The notes under the pieces are model-generated. The model was not told the DNA's origin. It was given only the letters and a program-made list of their open reading frames with translations, and did no database searches. The translations under genes were made by a program, and so were the position numbers. From Actinernus sp. WN-2022 (lineage: Eukaryota > Cnidaria > Anthozoa > Actiniaria > Actinernidae), in contig JAOWCC010001589.1 of NCBI GenBank assembly GCA_030867875.1, positions 74,361,537-74,425,536 on the forward strand: 64,000 bases of DNA. The letters are read 5' to 3'. This document shows positions 1-7,529 of the stretch, piece by piece. The first letter of the stretch is position 1, and every line of letters starts with the position of its first letter.

Positions 1-111
1 AACAGTTCGATTTTGTAGCTCTAGCTAGTGTTTTGTTCCACGTAGCTAATCACATAGTCATTCCTGGTACACCTATTGAACCTTCGCAAGTACTTACTAT
101 ATCGAATCAAG

Positions 112-462
112 ATGGAACAAACGGATCAGATAACTGCGAATCCACCAACGACTGCACCCACTAAAGTAAAAGATCCAAAGAGGGTTGCTGCTGGGAAAGC
201 ATTAGCACTAAGTAATAAACTTGCTAGAGAGGCTCAAAAGAGAGAGATTACACGTGAAAGTGAATTACCTAAAGAAATCAACGTAGATGAAAGTTGGATG
301 AAAAATGTGTCTATCAATACTACTATCGCAGTTATTGGTACGGGTGCTGCATTAGCTAGCGTATACTATCAATACAGAAGATATAGAGATGACACTTCTA
401 AGAACGTTAGTACGATACGACCCGCGAGTCCTATAAAGACTACGGTACCAGATATGCAGTAA
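112..462 (+). CDS. Polinton small ORF A, putative single-pass membrane protein (116 aa)
   Basis: The function is not recognised. The start is the ATG at 112; the frame is open further upstream but only with a non-ATG codon. The N-terminal third is polar and basic, with a DPKRVAAGKALALSNK segment at about residues 22-37 that looks like a helical, nucleic-acid- or capsid-binding tail. A hydrophobic stretch near residues 68-84 (IAVIGTGAALASVYY) is followed by YRRYR, which suggests one transmembrane helix with a basic cytosolic or luminal flank. The tail is Ser/Thr/Pro-rich. It lies 35 bp before the next ORF on the same strand and belongs to a block of three small genes upstream of the integrase. 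It could be a minor virion membrane or core protein; that is inference from position and composition only. Confidence 0.6.
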   Translation: MEQTDQITANPPTTAPTKVKDPKRVAAGKALALSNKLAREAQKREITRESELPKEINVDESWMKNVSINTTIAVIGTGAALASVYYQYRRYRDDTSKNVSTIRPASPIKTTVPDMQ

Positions 463-497
463 CAATTAAAGACTAGAGATATACGATATATATTAGG

Positions 498-707
498 ATG
501 GATAAGGAATTGATGAAAACAGCGACCGATGCTGCTATGATAACTGGAATAGCTACTGGTATTGGTTGGATCGTAAAAAAGGCTACCAAGGAATATATGC
601 TTAGTGATCCTTCTATTTCTATCATAAATTACGTGAAGTGGACTGCTGTAATAGCTGGTAGCATATATGCAAAACAATATCTCGAGAAACAAAAGATCGT
701 ACCATAA
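498..707 (+). CDS. Polinton small ORF B, putative two-helix membrane protein (69 aa)
   Basis: ATG at 498. The 69-residue product has a first hydrophobic segment at about residues 10-26 (AAMITGIATGIGWIV) followed by KKATK, and a second at about residues 44-58 (YVKWTAVIAGSIYA), ending in a basic QYLEKQK tail. This is a hairpin-like small membrane protein with no family I can name. Its TAA stop (705-707) shares its last A with the ATG of the next ORF (TAATG). Such an overlap implies coupled translation from one transcript, or ribosome re-initiation, and is typical of compact viral genomes. Length, continuous frame and tight spacing argue that it is real, but no conserved motif proves it. Confidence 0.55.
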   Translation: MDKELMKTATDAAMITGIATGIGWIVKKATKEYMLSDPSISIINYVKWTAVIAGSIYAKQYLEKQKIVP

Positions 708-1147
708 TGGCGACGTTAGCAGCTATTGGAATGTCTATTTTCGGAGCAGTTTTGAATGCAACGGCATTTACTGGTGGTGGAGTGCTTGCTAAGATGTTTG
801 GTGGGAAAGATGAAACTGCTAATGTAGAACGAGAGAGACATGATAGGGAAATGGAAAAATTCGATGCTGATAGGGAGGCATATATCGAAGAACGTCAAAC
901 ATTGTCTGATTGGACGCATAAACAGGAAGTTGTTGAACGTGATGCTCATAATAATCAACTCGATAGTAACCGAGCTTTCATACAATCCGATAAGTTACGT
1001 CAGGCACTGAAACGACTCGAAGCAATGAAAGAACCTCGTTTCTCTGACTACTATCAACCATCTAACGCACAGAAAACTGGTGAGTTGATCTATGTTGGTG
1101 GTGGAATGCTAGTCACTGGATACGCTATTAGTCGATATGCCTTTTAA
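707..1147 (+). CDS. Polinton small ORF C, coiled-coil protein with terminal hydrophobic segments (146 aa)
   Basis: ATG at 707 overlaps the preceding stop codon. Residues 3-29 are hydrophobic and glycine-rich (IGMSIFGAVLNATAF, then GGGVLAKMFGG). Residues about 35-110 are highly charged with heptad-like spacing (ERERHDREMEKFDADREAY), predicting a long helix or coiled coil. A FSDYYQPS patch lies at about 113-120, and a C-terminal hydrophobic helix (LIYVGGGMLVTGYAIS) at about 127-142. The architecture of two hydrophobic ends joined by a coiled coil suits a membrane-associated structural or scaffold protein of a virus-like particle, but I do not recognise a characterised family. The ORF is followed by a 126-bp gap containing a strong stem-loop before the integrase. 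Confidence 0.6.
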   Translation: MATLAAIGMSIFGAVLNATAFTGGGVLAKMFGGKDETANVERERHDREMEKFDADREAYIEERQTLSDWTHKQEVVERDAHNNQLDSNRAFIQSDKLRQALKRLEAMKEPRFSDYYQPSNAQKTGELIYVGGGMLVTGYAISRYAF

Positions 1148-1187
1148 AAAAACGAGAATTTTTACGATCGACGAGATACTAAAAAAG

Positions 1188-1237
1188 AAAAAAAGAATAA
1201 GAACTAGTTGGTTAGATAAGTTCTTATTCCTTTTTTT
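1188..1237. other. Stem-loop between ORF C and integrase
   Basis: AATAAGAAC at 1196-1204 pairs perfectly with GTTCTTATT at 1220-1228 around a 15-nt loop. The stem continues outward as a purine-rich A-tract (1188-1195) against a T-tract (1229-1237) with one mismatch. It is the only sizeable gap in the coding cluster and separates the small-ORF block from the integrase. It may mark a transcript end or a promoter boundary; nothing in the sequence decides which. Confidence 0.5.
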
Positions 1238-1273
1238 TTCTTCTTGTTGAAGGTTAGAATACATAGATATATA

Positions 1274-2281
1274 ATGGATGCTAAACTTGCGAATATCTTC
1301 TATGGTCCTATGGGCTATTGGAAAGGTTATGCTGCAATTAGTAAGTTATCGGTGGCTGCAAAGGTATCGGAAGATGTAGCTAAGGATTGGTTAGAGAAAC
1401 AAGCCATGTGGCAAATATATCTATCACCACCACGCTATATTCCACGACCACATTGGACTGTATCGAAACCTAATGAAGTTCATCAAGCTGATTTGATATT
1501 TCTACCTCATGATAGACCTAGTCGTGGAAGGAAACTATATAAGTATGCTTTAGTGGTAATCGATGTAGCTTCTAGATATAAAGAGGCTGAACCTTTAGCA
1601 TCGAAAGATAGTGGTGAAGTGTCTGCAGCATTCGAACGAATCTATAAACGTAGTCCACTAGAATGGCCAAAAACATTGCAAGTTGATCCTGGTAGAGAAT
1701 TCATGGGACGTATGTCTGAAACATTAGAACTACGTGGTACGAAAGTTCAACGAGGTGAAGCCGGTCATCATAGGGCACAAAGTTTTGTTGAACGAGCAAA
1801 TAGAACGATAGCTGAACGATTATTTGGATATCAATATGCAAAAGAGATGGTACTTACATCTGAAGGATCGGATGCACGTAGTAGAGAATGGATATTGAGG
1901 CTTCCTGATGTTATCAAGGCTATGAACAATGAAGTTACTCGACTAACAGGTAAGGAGCCTTCGAATTCTATAGAGACACAACAAGTAAACATAAAGACTC
2001 CTATATATTCTCGAACTATTGGATTGGATGAAAAGCGACTACCATTTGACGTTTTAGTTCGATATCTCTATGCATCTGGAGAATTGGAAGGTGGAACTAA
2101 ACGAGCGACTGATCCTGTATGGAGTTTACAGACATATTATATTTCTCGAAGTGTGGTATCATCAAATCAACCAGTTCTATACTATTTAGGAAAAGATGCA
2201 CCAAAGCGAGGGTTCGTTCGTGAAGAGATACAAGTGATACCACCAGATACAGAACTACCACCAAAAGGTATTCTAAGATAG
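1274..2281 (+). CDS. Polinton retroviral-type (rve) integrase, 335 aa
   Basis: This protein is expected to catalyse strand-transfer integration of the linear Polinton genome. I use the ATG at 1274 because the ten upstream in-frame codons contain no ATG. Numbered from that Met, the catalytic triad is D73 (in HQADLIFLPHD), D138 (in LQVDPGREFMG) and E173 (in SFVERANRTIAERLFG). The second D and the E are separated by 34 residues, close to the classic DD35E. The preceding YALVVIDVASRYKEAEPLASK segment is a standard rve core strand. The N-terminal 60 residues (GYWKGYAAISKLS, WLEKQAMWQIY) match the helical domain usual for Polinton integrases rather than an HHCC finger. The C-terminal ~100 residues carry an SH3-like tail; no chromodomain is evident. 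The 3' end overlaps the convergent polymerase gene by 9 bp. Confidence 0.92.
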   Translation: MDAKLANIFYGPMGYWKGYAAISKLSVAAKVSEDVAKDWLEKQAMWQIYLSPPRYIPRPHWTVSKPNEVHQADLIFLPHDRPSRGRKLYKYALVVIDVASRYKEAEPLASKDSGEVSAAFERIYKRSPLEWPKTLQVDPGREFMGRMSETLELRGTKVQRGEAGHHRAQSFVERANRTIAERLFGYQYAKEMVLTSEGSDARSREWILRLPDVIKAMNNEVTRLTGKEPSNSIETQQVNIKTPIYSRTIGLDEKRLPFDVLVRYLYASGELEGGTKRATDPVWSLQTYYISRSVVSSNQPVLYYLGKDAPKRGFVREEIQVIPPDTELPPKGILR

Positions 2282-5200
2282 AAGCAACTCGCAAATAAAA
2301 TCATCTAAGTCTTCATCCTCTGGAATGATGTTTCTACGGCTGTAGGATAGTGTATCGATTGCGTTCGATATTATATTGCTAATAAAATCGGCTACTTCTT
2401 CATTATCTGGAAAAAAGTCTCCATGACCGTAGGCTATTGTATCTATTCCGTTTGCTAAAATACATCTCTTACTATCGAATGGTGATAGAGATACTTTGTT
2501 CATATGTATACCATACATCTTATGACCTTCACTTCGAAGCATATTCATTCCATGTTTGAATACTTTCTTATCCATCAAGCACTCTTTATATTGTTCATGA
2601 CGAATACGATGTTTCACTACCGCCTTCTTGGTACCTTTAGCTTTACGAATCTCATCGCCATCTACTCTCAATATAGAATAGAGCTTAGATCGTAGTCCAA
2701 CATATTCCACTATAGGAATACCTCCACATTCATCTTTCATTTTACCAAGTACTTTCTTGTTGTTGATACTATACAGCGGATGGTCTTTGCTGTAGTTACT
2801 AGTATCATATAGATGTTTATGAATTGCCATATCTGCATAGATATCTTCAGTTTTAAAGTGTAGTAATAGACTGTCGGTATCGGTATAAAGTAGATTACAT
2901 CGTTGCCCATATTGCTTCTTGATCTCGTTGTAGTAGAAGTCATACATCAGATGCTTTGATAGATCTAGAATTGACATTCCAACATATATGGGGCGGTTCA
3001 GCAATAGCTTACTTTTGTAGTTATGTACCGCGGCAAGATCATCATCAAAAATTGTGGATCGGGCATAACTAGGTTTATTCAATAGACGTTGTAGTTTGTT
3101 TCCTTCTGATGCACGCACTAATTGGATATCTACACGCTTACGTAGATTCTCCATCGTTTTTCCAAATACGCTATTGTTCATCAATTTGTATAGATCCTGC
3201 TTGAAGGTGCTCTTCGCTTGTTTTCGTAACTCAGTATTCATTTGTATATATGGTTCCATCCATGGTGATTGGTCAAACCGTAGTGCCTTATGGATCTTTA
3301 TCAAACGCATACCAAGAGATAGATACAATTGTAGGTTACGGTAGTGGAGCACATATCGTTCTTTGTTATATAGATTAGGTACAAGTTTTTCTACTTTCAA
3401 AGATCCATTACCTTTATATAGTTCCTCAAATAGATCGGTCTGATACTCTGAGAACAAATCTTTATTCACCTGAATTCTCTCGGGAGCTAGTGGATAGTCG
3501 TTGTGCGTATTGTGAAGTTCTCGAGGATATTCGAGATCAACTTCAAGGATATAACCCTTATCTGAATCTATTGCGTGATTGGTTATTTGTTCTTCTGTTG
3601 GTGTATACCACTCAAATCCTCCTGTTGGTAAATATTGGCTCATGGCCCATCCATATAAGTTATTCGCGTCTAGATATAATATGTGGCTATTTGGTTTTTC
3701 TGGATCGAAATCCTGTACGTTTTTATTATTCGCTTTGGCATAACGTTGTGATACCATGGATATACCACCACGTAGACCTCTCTCGATGAATAGATACATG
3801 TCATAGTCAGTTAATAGTTCGAGTTTCACTCCAGTTATCTTTAATAAAGCGTCCCATGAAAGTCCTGGACTCGTATAATAATGTGCAGGATCTAATCCAT
3901 AGTTTTGCATACATGTTGTACGAAAGTCCTCGAACACATCTGCTAGAAGAAGTACATCAGTTTGTAGATAAAGATCATGATAATCACCTAATGTCTTACA
4001 ATCAAATACATTCCAAACTCTTATTGCATGTTCGTAATCTTCATCGGATATGTCCTCTAGAGTTAGTTTACTATAGAACGCATCTTTAGGTGGTAGAGAA
4101 GTCTCTGCAAATCTATCCCACGCATCCATGTACTCATATGGATATACTCCTTTACGAGTTAATAGATTGGCTTTCTCTTGATTAGATGTATATTTTACAA
4201 TTTGTTGAAATGTGTCTGATTCTGAACTCGATACCAATGTACTAAGAGATGATGGTAGAAATTGAAAGCTATCAATGAATCGTAGGTTACCAAGTGAGAA
4301 TGAAATATATTTCTCCATATTGTTTGGAATACAAGATATCTTACCTAATGTTATGGATATGGATTGCATTATTAGGTGAGCATCATATCCACGAAGATTA
4401 TGGAATACGACTGGGATGGTAGGAAAAGCACGTAATTTTAGATTACAGGTATTGTGTGCGGCACCTCTAAACTCGCCTGTGATGTGGCAATGATCACGTA
4501 CTTTATCACCAACCAATGACTTCTGACAGATATGACAAATTGTTGCGCTATTATAAGCCTTATAGTTTTCCCATGACATGCATAGTGGTTTAGCTTTTTG
4601 GGCTTTGATCTTCGCCTCTTCCTTTTGCATACATTGTAGAAAACGTTCGATAGTATCCCTACCTCTATATAGTACTGGTGGTTCACTATAACCATCAGAA
4701 CGTACAACTATATAGCAAAATCCACATGGAATATGTTCTTCCGTTTTAAGCGTGTTGCTCTTCTTTGAGTCTTGAGCAAGTCCTTCGATCTTAGTGGTTA
4801 ATGCCTCGAAATCTGCATAGATAATATAGGTTACTTTGAGCTGCTTGTGTATATTCTGGAATGAGACTTCGTTGTTCTTATTGGTAGGCATTTCAATGCG
4901 TATGGCTTTGTCATTGATACCATTACACTCTGTAATATGCTTTTCAAGAAGAGCTTCATTGGAATATCCATGCAGACATCGTTCGCAGAAGTGTTTCCTA
5001 TGTTCGTACTTTGTCTGATCGAATAGGAGTTTGTTGAAGTCCTTTATCCAGCAATAGTGTTGTTTACCACTCTTTGGGTCTTCTATAAGTAGTAGATGGA
5101 TGTACTTCGAAAAAGTCTTCTTTGAGATATGATATATGATTAAGCACTTTTCCTTTGGATCCCATCCATATACATTAATATAAATGTCGTTTTGCTTCTC

Positions 5201-5839
5201 TAGAAGTGGTATTTGTGAGATTGGTGTTGGTGAATCCACCCCGTTGGATTTCACCATATCTATTCGATACTTTGATGTCCTTTGAGGATGCTTATTAACT
5301 GGAAACATTGCTGCACATATCGACCAAAGTGCACAGCGATCGTCTTTGTTGTTTACATTGATCACAGCTTTCTTATTCGCTATTTCTTCAGGTAGTGGTA
5401 AATACGAACCTCCACGTAGTGGTTGGTATCTAGCGATGTTTAACCATAGAATATTGACTCTATCTACGACCCAATTCGATCCACGACTGATCCACTTCTC
5501 AATTTGGTCATATATCTGAGCATGTGCTTCTACTATTACCTCACGGATACCAGCGTCGTCGATCAAAACAGATTGTTTGCTATAAAATGTAGCTGTCTCG
5601 TATACGTAACCATCAGGTTTATCAAGTACGAAAGTTATGTTTAAAGCTAATTGGGCCTTAAAGGTGTTGTGGTTTCGTAGTTCTTCCTTAAACTTTTCGG
5701 TAGTTTGTTTACGTACACCGGCAAGGAAAACGGCTGGATCCGCTCCCATAGGATTATCATCAGGAATATCCATCTTCCATCCACGTAAATAGTTCTTTAA
5801 AGGACGTACTCGAACAAATGTTGGTGTATGCTCAGCCAT
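2273..5839 (-). CDS. Polinton protein-primed family B DNA polymerase, 1188 aa
   Basis: The likely ATG is at 5839-5837 (MAEHTPTFVRV); the frame continues 9 codons upstream without another ATG. Residues below count from the longer frame; subtract 9 for the ATG start. Exonuclease motifs are YADFEAL (~350), FHNLRGYDAH (~488) and YHDLYLQTDVLLLAD (~629-643). Polymerase motifs are LYLDANNLYG (A, ~730), KLMNNSVFGKTMEN (B, ~894) and LLYTDTDSL (C, ~992). The insertions between A and B fit the TPR regions of protein-primed polymerases. A C2H2-like finger (CERC...HITEC, ~294-314) lies before ExoI. An HNH/endonuclease VII-like Cys/His module (CHIC...DHCHITG...HNTCNL, ~444-476) lies between ExoI and ExoII, as in other Polinton polymerases. 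All catalytic residues are present and the frame is uninterrupted. It should replicate the element using a terminal protein primer. Confidence 0.95.
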   Translation of the reverse strand: MAEHTPTFVRVRPLKNYLRGWKMDIPDDNPMGADPAVFLAGVRKQTTEKFKEELRNHNTFKAQLALNITFVLDKPDGYVYETATFYSKQSVLIDDAGIREVIVEAHAQIYDQIEKWISRGSNWVVDRVNILWLNIARYQPLRGGSYLPLPEEIANKKAVINVNNKDDRCALWSICAAMFPVNKHPQRTSKYRIDMVKSNGVDSPTPISQIPLLEKQNDIYINVYGWDPKEKCLIIYHISKKTFSKYIHLLLIEDPKSGKQHYCWIKDFNKLLFDQTKYEHRKHFCERCLHGYSNEALLEKHITECNGINDKAIRIEMPTNKNNEVSFQNIHKQLKVTYIIYADFEALTTKIEGLAQDSKKSNTLKTEEHIPCGFCYIVVRSDGYSEPPVLYRGRDTIERFLQCMQKEEAKIKAQKAKPLCMSWENYKAYNSATICHICQKSLVGDKVRDHCHITGEFRGAAHNTCNLKLRAFPTIPVVFHNLRGYDAHLIMQSISITLGKISCIPNNMEKYISFSLGNLRFIDSFQFLPSSLSTLVSSSESDTFQQIVKYTSNQEKANLLTRKGVYPYEYMDAWDRFAETSLPPKDAFYSKLTLEDISDEDYEHAIRVWNVFDCKTLGDYHDLYLQTDVLLLADVFEDFRTTCMQNYGLDPAHYYTSPGLSWDALLKITGVKLELLTDYDMYLFIERGLRGGISMVSQRYAKANNKNVQDFDPEKPNSHILYLDANNLYGWAMSQYLPTGGFEWYTPTEEQITNHAIDSDKGYILEVDLEYPRELHNTHNDYPLAPERIQVNKDLFSEYQTDLFEELYKGNGSLKVEKLVPNLYNKERYVLHYRNLQLYLSLGMRLIKIHKALRFDQSPWMEPYIQMNTELRKQAKSTFKQDLYKLMNNSVFGKTMENLRKRVDIQLVRASEGNKLQRLLNKPSYARSTIFDDDLAAVHNYKSKLLLNRPIYVGMSILDLSKHLMYDFYYNEIKKQYGQRCNLLYTDTDSLLLHFKTEDIYADMAIHKHLYDTSNYSKDHPLYSINNKKVLGKMKDECGGIPIVEYVGLRSKLYSILRVDGDEIRKAKGTKKAVVKHRIRHEQYKECLMDKKVFKHGMNMLRSEGHKMYGIHMNKVSLSPFDSKRCILANGIDTIAYGHGDFFPDNEEVADFISNIISNAIDTLSYSRRNIIPEDEDLDDFICELLLS

Positions 5840-6410
5840 GGTATGATGTAATAAACTTGTAGCCACACTCCTCTAATAGGACGGTGAAATGTAATACCTT
5901 GATCTAATATGGTATAGAAGTATGGTGAATGGACTATAGTAGTAAATAATGATTACGATAATATATGTTATAATACCTAGTAATCACACTCCTCTAATAG
6001 GGTTTTGAAATGTAATACCTTGATCTAACATGGTGTAGAAATATGATGGATGGACTATAATAGTAAATAATGATTATGACAATATACGTTATAATACCTA
6101 ATAGCACCACTCCTCTAATAGGGTGTTAGAATACAATAAATTCACTATAAACCAAGTGTTCGAACAAATGTTAATATATGCTTAGCCCTGATATAATACC
6201 TATAACTACAATCCTTTAACGTAATGCATAAATACGATAAATGAACTATAGTAGTAAATAATACCTTATAAACACGTTTCTCTAATATGACGTTGAAATG
6301 TAAAAATATGATTAAAAAATAGTACAACAAACTGCTTTAATCCGGAAAAAAGCGGTAGAAACCGATCATTTAATATAATGTATAAATACAATAAATGAAC
6401 TATAGTAGTA
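5840..6410. repeat. Polinton right terminal non-coding region with ~121-bp repeats
   Basis: The motif actcctctaatagg recurs at 5867, 5988 and 6109, a spacing of exactly 121 bp. The units between share aaatgtaataccttgatcta, gtagaa-tatg and ggactata-tagtaaataatg. A degraded fourth copy starts near 6268. Part of the third unit (6156-6210) instead resembles the start of the polymerase gene. The region lies between the polymerase start codon and the end of the element, so it probably contains the polymerase promoter and one terminal repeat. The matching left terminus is off-window, so the terminal inverted repeat cannot be confirmed. Confidence 0.7.
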
Positions 6411-6413
6411 TTG

Positions 6414-6560
6414 TAACTAGCGTGTTTTGGACCACGTTGTATTTTTTGTTTGTTTTTTCATCTAATGGACCCCGAACGAAGTGAGGGCTGAACGAAGTGA
6501 GGATGTCCATTAGATGAAAAAACAACAAAAAAATACAACGTGGGCCAGAACCGCTAGTTA
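6414..6560. mobile_element. 147-bp fold-back element at the Polinton/gypsy junction
   Basis: The left arm 6414-6470 (starting TAACTAGCG, ending CATCTAATGGAC) and the right arm 6505-6560 are near-perfect reverse complements of about 56 bp. The 34-nt spacer contains two direct copies of GAACGAAGTGAGG (6474-6486 and 6490-6502). It is too short to encode anything and is best described as a MITE-like palindrome. It lies exactly between Polinton sequence on the left and the gypsy integrase stop codon (6566-6568) on the right. Confidence 0.75.
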
Positions 6561-6565
6561 CTATA

Positions 6566-7429
6566 CTACTCTGTATTACTCTGCACTTGTCTAGGAATTA
6601 TCTGGTCATGGTGTCTTCTCACAATCAGTCCATCTACTAACTCGATCTTGGCTGACACAGGACCTGTCTCTTCGACTATCGTACCCGGTAGCCATTTGGA
6701 ACCTCCTGAGTAGTTGCGTACCTGAACAGTGTCGCCTACCTCTAGCTTTCTTGCTCGGCTGTGCCCGTCATGTTGTCGCTTTTGTCTTTCTTGGGCCTAC
6801 TGACTTTCCCTTCAGTGTCTGGGCGAAGCAGGTCCAGACGAGACCTCAGGTTGCGCCCCATCGTAACTGAGCTGGCAATACACCAGTTGTAGACTGCGGA
6901 GTGATTCGGTAATTAAACAAGAAACGCGAGACCTTCGTCTCGATACTTCCACTGTCCTGTTTCTTCATTCCTTGTTTGAACGTCTGAACTGCTCTTTCCA
7001 CCAGGCCATTTGTTGACGGGTGATAAGGTGCTGATGTCACGTGTCGAATGCCGTTCTTCTGCATAAACATTTTGAATTCACTGCTCGTGAAGGAAGAACC
7101 GTTGTCAGATACGATCATCTCGAGTAACCCGTCTTACCCATGAACGGTCCGGCGTGGTCAATATGGACGCGTGACCATGGACGACTTGGCCATTCCCAGG
7201 GATGTAGTAATGTTTGAGCTGGCACTTTCTGGTGTGCTTGACATACCTCACAACTCTTCACTTTATCCTCTAGAACGGCGTCCACCTTCGGCCACCACAC
7301 ATAGCTTCGCGCTATGCTCTTCATCCATGAAATACCCGGGTGTGTTTCGTGTAGAGTGTTCACTACTTCCTTTCTTCCCTGGGGTGGCACTACCACCCTT
7401 GATCCCCGCATATACACTCGACTCATCAC
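6566..7429 (-). pseudogene. gypsy integrase (frameshifted)
   Basis: The N-terminal frame (7429-7115) has the zinc-binding domain HETHPGISWMKSIARSYVWWP...CEVCQAHQ, and the first core Asp in VHIDHAGPF. A frame change at about 7115 leads to IVSDNGSSFTSSEF (second Asp) and YHPSTNGLVERAVQTFK (Glu). After about 6846 the frame changes again to the C-terminal GPY/F-like module: LEVGDTVQVRNY, KWLPGTIVEETGPVSAKIEL, RRHHDQIIPRQ. It ends at a TAG at 6568-6566. All three catalytic residues survive, but the reading frame is broken at least twice. Confidence 0.85.
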
Positions 7430-7529
7430 TTCGTTTGAAATACGGTTTCAATGCCTCGTCTTCTACATATACTGGCCATCCCTGCAGTACGAACTGTAGA
7501 ACCTGTGACAGTACTGGGTCACGGGCTGT

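Larger units (their letters stand above)
1..6413. mobile_element. Polinton/Maverick element, right-hand part
   Basis: Five open frames are packed with short gaps: three small ORFs, an rve integrase and a protein-primed family B DNA polymerase. Integrase plus this polymerase is the diagnostic pair of Polintons, self-synthesising virus-like DNA transposons. The left boundary is outside the window. The right boundary is placed near 6400-6413, where the element's own motif (aactatagtagta) stops and a fold-back begins. Major and minor capsid proteins, maturation protease and FtsK-type packaging ATPase are not seen here; they would lie further left if the element is complete. No stop codon or frameshift interrupts any frame, unlike the decayed gypsy element next door, so this is probably the youngest large insertion in the window. 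Confidence 0.88.

Noticed and set aside
369..985. Minus-strand frames opposite the small Polinton ORFs
   Set aside because: They are antisense shadows of the plus-strand ORFs, with no motif and poor spacing.
2504..5018. Plus-strand and offset frames inside the polymerase gene
   Set aside because: The 1188-codon polymerase frame with all catalytic motifs explains this stretch.
6145..6330. Short minus-strand ORF in the Polinton terminus
   Set aside because: It lies in the repeat-rich non-coding end and is low-complexity; no conserved feature.
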